From NCBI GenBank assembly GCA_023262945.1, contig JALQXY010000016.1, positions 1-5,382 on the forward strand: 5,382 bases of DNA. The letters run 5' to 3'. The stretch's first letter is position 1. Every line of letters begins with the position of its first letter. The notes beneath the pieces are model-generated. The model was not told the DNA's origin and ran no database searches. It was given only the letters and a program-made list of their open reading frames with translations. The position numbers and the translations under genes were made by a program. The stretch comes from Rickettsiales bacterium (GTDB lineage: Bacteria > Pseudomonadota > Alphaproteobacteria > Rickettsiales > UBA1997). This document shows positions 1 through 5,382 of this stretch, in pieces.

Positions 1-237
1 AAAGGAACTCAAGTTGATGGAGTATATTCTGCTGATCCTAAAAAAGATAAAAATGCGATTCGTTATCAAAATCTTAAATATTTAGATGTCATTAAGCAGG
101 ATCTTAGGGTTATGGATCAGACTGCAATTACTCTAGCTAAAGATAATAAATTACCTATTGTTGTTTTTTCTATAGCACAAAATGGTGCATTAAAAAAAGT
201 AATAAAGGGTGATGGTAAATTTACTATTATTAACTAA
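1..237 (+). CDS. pyrH: UMP kinase (uridylate kinase), 3' end only
   Basis: This is the C-terminal 78 codons of the bacterial UMP kinase, which phosphorylates UMP to UDP with ATP in the cytoplasm during pyrimidine nucleotide synthesis. Frame 1 is open from the window edge to a TAA at 235-237, with a second in-frame TAA directly after it (238-240). The visible segment carries the family's DGVYSADPKK stretch (about residues 6-15 of the fragment), then a YLDV segment, the VMDQTAITLAKDN helix and the LPIVVF strand, all hallmarks of the amino-acid-kinase fold in PyrH. The 5' part, including the ATP-binding glycine loop, lies outside the window. frr starts 14 nt downstream, the standard bacterial pairing, so the two are probably co-transcribed. 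The C-terminus (ending TIIN) is unremarkable. Identification is firm; only the start is unknown. Confidence 0.95.
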   Translation, partial: KGTQVDGVYSADPKKDKNAIRYQNLKYLDVIKQDLRVMDQTAITLAKDNKLPIVVFSIAQNGALKKVIKGDGKFTIIN

Positions 238-251
238 TAATTTCTTATATT

Positions 252-797
252 ATGTTTGATAGCTATTTAGAAAAAACTAAAATCAAAATGTCAGAAACTT
301 TAGAATTTCTAAAGCGAGATATTGATAGTATATCAACTGGCAGAGCCACTCCAAATCTTCTTGATCCAATTAAAGTTGATGTTTATGGTAGTTTAATGCC
401 TCTTAATCAATTAAGTAATATCTCAGTTCCAGATGCTACTACATTAGTAATTCAAGTATGGGATAATTCAAATACTAAATCAGTTGAAAGGGCTATTGTT
501 GATTCTAATTTAGGATTTTCTCCAGTTGTTGAAGGGTCTATGCTTAGAATAAATATACCTAAATTAAGTCAAGAAAGAAGACGAGAAATGTCAAAATTAG
601 CTAAAAAATATGGTGAAGATAAAAAAGTTTCCATAAGAAATATCCGTCGTGATGTTATAGATTCATTTAAAAAAGAAGAGTCAAGTAAAGATAATATTCA
701 TGTTTTTAGCGATTTAATACAAAAAATAACCGACGAGTTTATAACTAAGATAGATAAAATGGTATCTAAAAAAGAAGATGATTTAATGACTATATAG
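252..797 (+). CDS. frr: Ribosome recycling factor
   Basis: RRF works with EF-G and IF3 to split the post-termination ribosome and release mRNA and tRNA. The 181-residue product is close to the usual 185. Domain I, a three-helix bundle, is formed by about residues 1-29 and 105-181; domain II, the beta/alpha head, by about 30-104. Visible family signatures are STGRATPNLLD (28-38), the VDVYG and PLNQ segments (42-53), ISVPDATTL (57-65), the VEGSMLRINIPKLSQERR stretch (93-110), IRNIRRD (128-134, containing the conserved arginines that contact 23S rRNA) and a C-terminal IQKITDEFITKID helix. The ATG at 252 gives the canonical N-terminus and no good alternative exists. No Shine-Dalgarno sequence is visible in the 14-nt pyrH-frr gap, so initiation may depend on coupling to pyrH translation or on the unstructured AT-rich leader. 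Nothing looks truncated or unusual. Confidence 0.98.
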   Translation: MFDSYLEKTKIKMSETLEFLKRDIDSISTGRATPNLLDPIKVDVYGSLMPLNQLSNISVPDATTLVIQVWDNSNTKSVERAIVDSNLGFSPVVEGSMLRINIPKLSQERRREMSKLAKKYGEDKKVSIRNIRRDVIDSFKKEESSKDNIHVFSDLIQKITDEFITKIDKMVSKKEDDLMTI

Positions 798-812
798 AGA
801 TTGTAATTTTCT

Positions 813-1550
813 ATGAATCAATCTACTAATATCAATAATCATAAAAATATATTAAACTCCTTAAGACATATCGCTATTATTATGGATGGTAATGCGAGAT
901 GGGCTAAAAAAAATAATTTAAATATTTTTAATGGTCATAAGAAGGGTGTGCATAATATTAAAGAAATTGCACTAGCTTGCATTGAATTTAATATAAAATA
1001 TCTTACTATTTATGCTTTTTCTTCAGAAAATTGGCAAAGATCAAAAACAGAAGTTAACAATTTGTTAAAATTGCTCGATGAATATCTTGATAATGGTTTA
1101 GATCCATTGCATGAAAATGGAATTAGAATCAATATTTTTGGTGATTTAAGTAAAATACCTAAAAATCTACTAGATAAAATTAATCAATCTGAAGAAAAAA
1201 CTAAAAATAATAAATCTTTAATTCTGAATGTTGCTTTTAGTTATGGTGCAAGACAAGAGATAGTTGAGGCAGCAAAAAAAGTCGCTTTTGCTGTAAAAGA
1301 GGGGCAAATTAATATATCGCAAGTCGATGAAGAACTGTTCTCTAAAAATCTTTATAACATTAACTTGCCAGATCCTGATCTATTAATTAGAACGGCTGGT
1401 GACTTAAGGGTTAGTAATTTTTTATTATGGCAAATAGCCTATAGTGAACTTTATTTTGTTAAGGATTTTTGGCCTGACTTTAACAAAGAAAAATTGCTGC
1501 AGGCTATAAATGATTTTAATAATAGAGATAGACGTTATGGAAAAAGATAA
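813..1550 (+). CDS. uppS: Undecaprenyl diphosphate synthase (cis-prenyltransferase)
   Basis: UppS condenses isopentenyl diphosphate units onto farnesyl diphosphate in cis configuration to make the C55 carrier lipid used for peptidoglycan and surface polysaccharide. The 245-residue length is typical. Visible motifs are HIAIIMDGNARWAKK (19-33, with catalytic Asp25 and the pyrophosphate-binding Asn27/Arg29), FNGHKKG with His42, YAFSSENWQRS, and the C-terminal RTAGDLRVSNFLLWQ stretch from Arg193 through Glu212 (SELYF) to FWPDF. Asp25, His42, Arg193 and Glu212 match E. coli Asp26, His43, Arg194 and Glu213 by motif. The motif reads RTAGD, where RTxGE is more frequent, a conservative change. The ATG at 813 leaves about 18 residues before the core. 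A weak purine stretch (AGAGA, 796-800) lies 12 nt upstream, partly inside the frr stop. The gene starts 15 nt after frr and its 3' end overlaps cdsA. Confidence 0.98.
   Translation: MNQSTNINNHKNILNSLRHIAIIMDGNARWAKKNNLNIFNGHKKGVHNIKEIALACIEFNIKYLTIYAFSSENWQRSKTEVNNLLKLLDEYLDNGLDPLHENGIRINIFGDLSKIPKNLLDKINQSEEKTKNNKSLILNVAFSYGARQEIVEAAKKVAFAVKEGQINISQVDEELFSKNLYNINLPDPDLLIRTAGDLRVSNFLLWQIAYSELYFVKDFWPDFNKEKLLQAINDFNNRDRRYGKR
1524..1527 (+). promoter_or_regulatory. Weak Shine-Dalgarno deciding the cdsA start
   Basis: AGAG lies 9 nt before the ATG at 1537, inside the uppS coding region. It is short and could be chance in purine-rich codons, but it is better placed than anything before the alternative ATG at 1510. 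It is one of only two purine-rich stretches at plausible distance from a start in this window. Confidence 0.35.
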
Positions 1551-2277
1551 TAAGTATATAAATTTTCTAAAAAGAAACTTTATAATTAAAATATTTTTTA
1601 ATTTGTTTGATCAATTTAATAATTTAATACCTAGTCAAAATACAAAAACTAGGATTATGTCTTCTTTGGTTCTTCTTCCTATATCAATTATAGCTATATT
1701 TTACTCTGAAGATCTCTTTTTTCTTTTGGCGTTAACAATATCTATTATAATGACTATGGAATGGATTAATATTACCGCTAAGGCAAAAAATCAAAAAAAA
1801 TGGCGTATAATTGGTTTTTTTTATATCTTGGTACCGATTTTCTGCATGGTAAAAATTCGTTTTATTGAACCTTATATATTGTTATGGATGTTTGTAATTA
1901 TTTGGTCTACAGATATTTTTGCTTTTTTTGCTGGTAGGGCTATAGGAGGTCCTAAGCTGGCTATTAATATAAGTCCTAATAAAACATGGTCAGGTCTACT
2001 TGGTGGTGTTATCGCCAGTTCTTTTGTTGGTCTTATTAGCTCAATTATATTTCCGGGAAGTGTTTTATTCTTTGTTGTTGTAAGCTCTATTTTATCTTTA
2101 GTTGAGCAAATTAGTGATTTAATAGAATCTAAAATTAAAAGAATTTTTTCGGTTAAGGATTCCGGCTCAATAATTCCTGGTCATGGTGGATTAATTGATA
2201 GGCTTGATGGTGTTATATTAGTTGCGCCATTGGTATTTTGTTTAATATTAATATTTCCTCAAAACTTTTTTAATTAA
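1537..2277 (+). CDS. cdsA: Phosphatidate cytidylyltransferase (CDP-diacylglycerol synthase)
   Basis: CdsA is an integral inner-membrane enzyme that makes CDP-diacylglycerol from CTP and phosphatidic acid, the precursor of all bacterial phospholipids. With the start at 1537 it has 246 residues. The sequence is highly hydrophobic, with membrane segments near residues 42-56, 60-74, 91-105, 113-131, 154-172, 176-190 and 225-241. The TDIFAFFAGRAIGGPKLA block (125-142) and SPNKTWSG (146-153) are typical. The family signature occupies 198-224: SKIKR, KD at 207-208, PGHGG at 214-218 and DRLD at 221-224; it fits the PROSITE CDS pattern at every position. Just before it, SDL (193-195) stands where GDL is usual. 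The frame is also open from an ATG at 1510, but 1537 is preferred because a short AGAG (1524-1527) sits 9 nt upstream and the extra nine residues are not family-like. The 14-nt overlap with uppS suggests translational coupling. Confidence 0.95.
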   Translation: MEKDNKYINFLKRNFIIKIFFNLFDQFNNLIPSQNTKTRIMSSLVLLPISIIAIFYSEDLFFLLALTISIIMTMEWINITAKAKNQKKWRIIGFFYILVPIFCMVKIRFIEPYILLWMFVIIWSTDIFAFFAGRAIGGPKLAINISPNKTWSGLLGGVIASSFVGLISSIIFPGSVLFFVVVSSILSLVEQISDLIESKIKRIFSVKDSGSIIPGHGGLIDRLDGVILVAPLVFCLILIFPQNFFN

Positions 2278-2279
2278 TT

Positions 2280-3071
2280 ATGATTGAAGGCGATTTATTA
2301 ACGATAGCTGGTCATAAATTCAGTTCAAGACTAATTATTGGCACTGGTAAATATAAAGATTTTACTGAGACAAAGGGAGCTCTTGAAGCTAGCGGTGCTG
2401 AGATGATAACGGTTGCCGTTAGAAGAGTTAATATTGAAGAAAAGAATCAACAGATGTTGCAAGATTTTATTGATCCTAAAAAATATGTTTACCTACCAAA
2501 TACTGCCGGTTGCTTTACTGCTGAAGATGCTATTCGTACTTTAAGATTGGCCAGAGTTGCTGGTGGCTGGAATTTAGTTAAATTAGAAGTTTTATCAGAT
2601 CCTAAAACTCTATATCCTAAAGTTACAGAAACTATTAGGGCTGCTGAGATTTTAATTAAAGATGGTTTTGATGTTATGGTTTATACTTCTGACGATCCAA
2701 TAGTTGCTAAAGAACTTGAAGATATAGGTTGTTGTGCTATTATGCCTTTGGCGGCACCAATTGGTTCTGGTCTTGGTATTCAAAATCCTTTAAATATTGA
2801 ATTTATTATTGAGCAATCACGGGTACCAGTTATTATTGATGCTGGGGTTGGTACTGCTTCTGATGCAGCAATTGCTATGGAGCTTGGTTGTGATGGAGTA
2901 TTGATGAATACAGCAATCGCTAAAGCGCAAAATCCAATATTAATGGCTAAATCAATGAAATTAGCTGTACAATCGGGAAGAATGTCTTATTTAGCTGGCA
3001 GAATTCCTAAGAAAAAATTTGCTACACCATCATCTCCATTGCAAGGTAAAATTAAAACTACATCTTCTTAA
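2280..3071 (+). CDS. thiG: Thiazole synthase (thiamine biosynthesis)
   Basis: ThiG builds the thiazole phosphate moiety of thiamine from 1-deoxy-D-xylulose 5-phosphate (DXP), dehydroglycine or glycine imine, and sulfur carried as ThiS thiocarboxylate. It is a cytoplasmic TIM barrel. The 263-residue length is normal. Motifs in order: SRLIIGTGKY (16-25), ASGAEMITVAVRR (37-49), LPNTAGCFTAEDAIRT (72-87), VKLEV (100-104) with Lys101 as the expected Schiff-base lysine to DXP, MPLAAPIGSG (phosphate-binding region), VPVIIDAGVGTASDAAIAMELG and the NTAIA strand, ending in the family-typical YLAGRIPKKKFATPSSPLQG tail. All expected residues seem intact. It begins 2 nt after cdsA with no Shine-Dalgarno, so coupling is likely. 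No thiS, thiE, thiO/thiH or thiF lies next to it, which is unusual because thiG normally travels with thiS. The function call is firm; the context is the odd part. Confidence 0.97.
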   Translation: MIEGDLLTIAGHKFSSRLIIGTGKYKDFTETKGALEASGAEMITVAVRRVNIEEKNQQMLQDFIDPKKYVYLPNTAGCFTAEDAIRTLRLARVAGGWNLVKLEVLSDPKTLYPKVTETIRAAEILIKDGFDVMVYTSDDPIVAKELEDIGCCAIMPLAAPIGSGLGIQNPLNIEFIIEQSRVPVIIDAGVGTASDAAIAMELGCDGVLMNTAIAKAQNPILMAKSMKLAVQSGRMSYLAGRIPKKKFATPSSPLQGKIKTTSS

Positions 3072-3074
3072 ATT

Positions 3075-4469
3075 ATGATTCATAAATTTAATCCTTCGAT
3101 ATTAAGAGCTTACGACATTAGGGGAATATATAACCAAACTCTTTTTGATCAAGATGCTTATTATGTTGCACGCTCTTTTGCTAGCTTTTTAAATAAAAGA
3201 TCGCAAAAGAAGGTTGCTGTTGGTTACGACGGTCGTAAAAGCTCTCCTAATCTTAGAAATGAATTAATAAAAGGATTACTAGATTCTGGAGTTGAGGTTT
3301 TTGAGATAGGAGTTTGTCCAACTCCTATGTTATATTTTGCGATATTTAATCTTAATTGTGATGCTGGCATAATGATTACTGGCTCTCATAATCCAAAAAA
3401 TCATAATGGTTTTAAGATGTCTTTAAAAGATCGTCCATTTTATGGAGAAGACATTATAAATTTAGACAAAATGTGTAAAGATGAAGATTTTATTAACGCT
3501 AAGGGCTGTATCAATAAATATAATATTCTTGAAGATTACAGTAATAGAATTATCAAAGATTTAAATATATCTTGTTCGGAAAAAAAACTTAACATCGCAT
3601 GGGATTGTGGTAATGGATCATCTGGTGAAGTAATACAAAATATTGTTGGTAAAATTGAGGCTAATCATAAACTACTTTACGAAGATATTGATGGAGACTT
3701 TCCTAATCATCATCCTGATCCAACCGACGCTAAAAATATGCAAGATTTAATTAAGATTGTTCGTGATAATTCTTGTGATATCGGTATTGCTTTTGATGGT
3801 GATGGTGACCGAATTGGTATAGTAGATGATGAGGGTGAAATTATCTGGGGAGATCAGCTAATGATATTTTACGCTAGAGATATTTTGCAAGATAATCCAC
3901 AAGCTACAATTATTGCAGATGTTAAAGCTAGCGATACTTTATTTAATGAAATAGCTAAAGCCAACGGTAAGCCAATTATGTGGAAAACTGGCCATTCTTT
4001 AATTAAAGCAAAAATGAAAGAAGAAAAAGCATTGCTAGCTGGGGAAATGTCGGGTCATATTTTCTTTGCTGATAAATATTATGGTTTTGATGATGCAATT
4101 TATGCAGCGATAAGAATTTTGAATATTTTATCAAAATCAAATCAAAAACTTTCTGATATGCGTAAATCATTACCAAAAACATTCTCTACTTCAGAAATTA
4201 GGATATCGTGCCAAGATGATATTAAATTTACTTTAATCGATCAAATTAAAGCTAAACTTAATGATAAAAATTTGCAATATAGTGATGTTGATGGGATTAG
4301 ATTTATTAAAAATAATGGTTGGTGGTTATTACGAGCTTCTAATACACAACCAGTTTTGGTAGCAAGATGTGAAGCAAATGATAAAGATAGTTTAGTTGCT
4401 TTAAAGAAAGAATTAACAAATATATTGAATGATTTCGATACTTCAATTCCTCAAGAATTAATAAATTAA
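3075..4469 (+). CDS. Phosphomannomutase/phosphoglucomutase (AlgC type)
   Basis: This alpha-D-phosphohexomutase interconverts hexose 6-phosphate and 1-phosphate through a bisphosphate intermediate. It supplies mannose-1-P or glucose-1-P for nucleotide sugars used in LPS, capsule or other glycans. The 464 residues carry all four domains. The N-terminal FNPSILRAYDIRGIY is typical. The catalytic phosphoserine loop TGSHNPKNHNGFK has Ser104. The metal loop DGDGDR has Asp241, Asp243 and Asp245 with Arg246. The sugar-specificity loop GEMSGH is at 323-328, and the phosphate-binding loop RASNTQP at 420-426. Spacing matches Pseudomonas aeruginosa AlgC within a few residues, and the GEMSGH loop is that of dual-specificity PMM/PGM rather than GlmM. 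The substrate preference in this organism cannot be read from sequence, so no gene symbol (algC, manB, pgm) is given. It starts 3 nt after thiG with no Shine-Dalgarno sequence; coaE follows after 21 nt. Confidence 0.95.
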   Translation: MIHKFNPSILRAYDIRGIYNQTLFDQDAYYVARSFASFLNKRSQKKVAVGYDGRKSSPNLRNELIKGLLDSGVEVFEIGVCPTPMLYFAIFNLNCDAGIMITGSHNPKNHNGFKMSLKDRPFYGEDIINLDKMCKDEDFINAKGCINKYNILEDYSNRIIKDLNISCSEKKLNIAWDCGNGSSGEVIQNIVGKIEANHKLLYEDIDGDFPNHHPDPTDAKNMQDLIKIVRDNSCDIGIAFDGDGDRIGIVDDEGEIIWGDQLMIFYARDILQDNPQATIIADVKASDTLFNEIAKANGKPIMWKTGHSLIKAKMKEEKALLAGEMSGHIFFADKYYGFDDAIYAAIRILNILSKSNQKLSDMRKSLPKTFSTSEIRISCQDDIKFTLIDQIKAKLNDKNLQYSDVDGIRFIKNNGWWLLRASNTQPVLVARCEANDKDSLVALKKELTNILNDFDTSIPQELIN

Positions 4470-4490
4470 ACTTTTATAAATTTATTTAAT

Positions 4491-5114
4491 ATGTTGATAT
4501 TAGGGTTGTCAGGAGGAATAGCTTCGGGTAAAAATTTAATTTGTGATATTTTTAAGGGATGTAATGCTAGAATATTTGATGCTGATAAAATATCTCATCA
4601 ATTAATAGATAAAGATAAAGCAGTTATTGATGCAATATCTTATAATTTTCCAGAATGTCTTATTGATAACAAAATAGATCGAAAAGTTCTTGCTGATATA
4701 TTATTTAATAGAATGGCTGATTTTGATAAAAAAATTAAAACATTAGAAGAAATAATTCATCCCAGGATTCGTCGATTATATCAAAAATTTATCACAGAAG
4801 ATTGTAATAATAAGATAAATTTTTTGATACTTAACATACCATTACTGATTGAAAATAATAATTATCAATATGATAAGCTAATAACAATAGATTGCAACAA
4901 GAATTTACGCAAAAAAAGATATTTAAATAGAATTGGATGTGATTTAAATAAAAAAGATTTACAAAAATTTACTGATAGATTTGACTTAATCTGTGCAAGG
5001 CAAGTTGATGATGCTAAAAGAAAAGAAAAAGCGGACTATATAATTGATAATAATAATTCAATTTTTTCTACTATAAAACAGGTAAAAATTATTATTAAAG
5101 AATTAGCAACCTAA
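4491..5114 (+). CDS. coaE: Dephospho-CoA kinase
   Basis: CoaE performs the last step of coenzyme A synthesis, ATP-dependent 3'-phosphorylation of dephospho-CoA, in the cytoplasm. The 207 residues match the usual 200-210. Visible features are the N-terminal P-loop GLSGGIASGKN (5-15), the FDADKISHQL segment (29-38, Asp30/Asp32 region that binds the acceptor), IIHPRI before the lid, ILNIPLLIENN (family LDxPLLFE) and the lid/ADYIIDN segment near the C-terminus. Two deviations: residue 15 is Asn where the P-loop normally ends in Ser/Thr, and the PLL motif is preceded by Asn rather than Asp. The ATG at 4491 gives the canonical start just before the P-loop. The 21-nt upstream gap is almost pure A/T with no Shine-Dalgarno sequence. 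Lys and Asn are very frequent, as expected at this base composition. The stop codon lies inside an inverted repeat (5103-5147). Identity is firm; activity of the variant P-loop is an inference. Confidence 0.94.
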   Translation: MLILGLSGGIASGKNLICDIFKGCNARIFDADKISHQLIDKDKAVIDAISYNFPECLIDNKIDRKVLADILFNRMADFDKKIKTLEEIIHPRIRRLYQKFITEDCNNKINFLILNIPLLIENNNYQYDKLITIDCNKNLRKKRYLNRIGCDLNKKDLQKFTDRFDLICARQVDDAKRKEKADYIIDNNNSIFSTIKQVKIIIKELAT

Positions 5115-5147
5115 ATCCGTCAATAAAAAGTTGTCTTAGGTTGTTAG
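5103..5147 (+). repeat. Inverted repeat across the coaE stop codon
   Basis: CAACCTAA (5107-5114) is perfectly complementary to TTAGGTTG (5136-5143), enclosing a 21-nt loop. Counting G-T wobbles the stem extends outward to 5103 and 5147, about 12 pairs. The left arm contains the coaE TAA. No run of T follows directly (next bases are ATAATAG), so it is not a standard intrinsic terminator. It may protect the 3' end, act as a weak pause, or be chance. It is a single copy in this window. Confidence 0.5.
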
Positions 5148-5321
5148 ATAATAGTATAGATGGTTATGATAAAAAATTCTGTACATTTTTTTGATGCATG
5201 AATCTTTTTTTACCATAGCTAGATACCCTGTAAGAGTGACATAAATCAACTTTCTATTAAAGGATTTGAGTTGTACCAATTACCATCTAAAAATGAACAA
5301 TATGACAAAATATTTTTGAGA
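5115..5321. other. Non-coding stretch after coaE, no recognisable gene
   Basis: I see no tRNA, rRNA, known ncRNA family or credible protein gene here. The longest ATG ORFs I found on the + strand are 11 and 16 codons (5168 and 5194), without a ribosome-binding site. The stretch is rich in A and T runs with complementary arms. ATGGT (5160-5164) can pair with ACCAT at 5212-5216 or 5282-5286, and A-run 5171-5176 can pair with the T-runs at 5186-5191 or 5206-5211. A possible promoter-like pair (TTGAGT 5266-5271, TAAAAA 5288-5293, spacer 16) has no gene after it in the window. It could be a 3' UTR, a small RNA or simple spacer. Confidence 0.6.
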
Positions 5322-5382
5322 TAAAAATTGTAAAAAATGCAAGTCCTATACCTATAGGACTTAAGGCTTTTTGCAATTTTTA
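5322..5382 (+). terminator. Long hairpin, probable bidirectional intrinsic terminator
   Basis: The core is a perfect 10-bp inverted repeat, AAGTCCTATA (5341-5350) and TATAGGACTT (5353-5362), with a 2-nt CC loop centre. Pairing extends outward: GC 5339-5340 with GC 5366-5367, A5332-5336 with T5368-5372, and AAAAATTG 5323-5330 with CAATTTTT 5374-5381, interrupted by small bulges (5337-5338 and 5363-5365) and one wobble. On the + strand the stem is followed by GCTTTTTGCAATTTTT; on the - strand by GCATTTTTT, an even closer T-tract. That symmetry fits a bidirectional terminator for the coaE-containing transcript and for a convergent gene just beyond the right edge. The tight 2-nt centre means the real loop must open a few A-U pairs. 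A palindromic repeat element is the alternative. Confidence 0.65.

Noticed and set aside
1510..1536. Upstream ATG (1510) as the cdsA start, giving a 255-residue protein with an MILIIEIDV extension.
   Set aside because: It deepens the uppS overlap to 41 nt, has no ribosome-binding site, and adds residues not typical of CdsA. The ATG at 1537 has AGAG 9 nt upstream.
1793..1801. Long A-run in cdsA as a possible frameshift or slippage site.
   Set aside because: The frame reads through with the full CdsA signature downstream, so there is no sign of disruption.
4475..4485. TATAAA and the palindrome ATAAATTTAT in the gap before coaE, as a separate coaE promoter or operator.
   Set aside because: No acceptable -35 box lies 16-18 nt upstream, and pure A/T palindromes are common by chance here.
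5171..5191. AAAAAAT...ATTTTTT hairpin as an intrinsic terminator.
   Set aside because: The 7-bp stem is all A-T pairs with no G-C, too weak to act as a terminator; the T-run is itself the stem arm.
5194..5244. 16-codon ORF (ATG 5194, TAA 5242) in the 3' intergenic region.
   Set aside because: Too short, no Shine-Dalgarno sequence, no recognisable motif; expected by chance.
5266..5293. Promoter-like pair TTGAGT / TAAAAA with a 16-nt spacer.
   Set aside because: Only 4 of 6 matches in each box in very AT-rich DNA, and no gene follows on the + strand before the terminator-like hairpin.

Overview
The window is strongly AT-rich and holds a tightly packed, single-strand (+) run of seven housekeeping genes, with no mobile element, CRISPR array, tRNA or rRNA. 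The order pyrH-frr-uppS-cdsA is the classic proteobacterial ribosome-recycling/envelope cluster. AT bias, gaps of 2-21 nt and almost no Shine-Dalgarno sequences suggest a streamlined or host-associated alphaproteobacterium (Rickettsiales-like, or an AT-rich free-living lineage such as the SAR11 type). That placement is inference from style and protein flavour, not from a marker gene.

Layout: 1-237 is the 3' end of pyrH (UMP kinase). frr (252-797, ribosome recycling factor) and uppS (813-1550, undecaprenyl diphosphate synthase) follow. cdsA (best start 1537, to 2277, CDP-diacylglycerol synthase) overlaps uppS by 14 nt. thiG (2280-3071, thiazole synthase) starts 2 nt later. A phosphomannomutase/phosphoglucomutase of the AlgC type (3075-4469) starts 3 nt after thiG, and coaE (4491-5114, dephospho-CoA kinase) closes the run. 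The last 268 bases hold no convincing gene. They contain a hairpin across the coaE stop, several AT-rich inverted repeats, and at the right edge a long hairpin that looks like a bidirectional intrinsic terminator.

Functionally the run joins pyrimidine nucleotide supply, translation recycling, the lipid carrier for peptidoglycan and polysaccharide (UppS), phospholipid precursor (CdsA), sugar-1-phosphate for surface glycans (PMM/PGM) and two cofactor steps (thiamine thiazole, CoA). With no gap above 21 nt between genes, it is probably one transcript, or a few overlapping ones, ending in the 3' intergenic region.

I do not see a new biological system. The points most worth a second look are: thiG standing alone where dxr-rseP-bamA commonly follow cdsA; an Asn in place of the Ser/Thr that ends the CoaE P-loop; and the structured 3' intergenic region.
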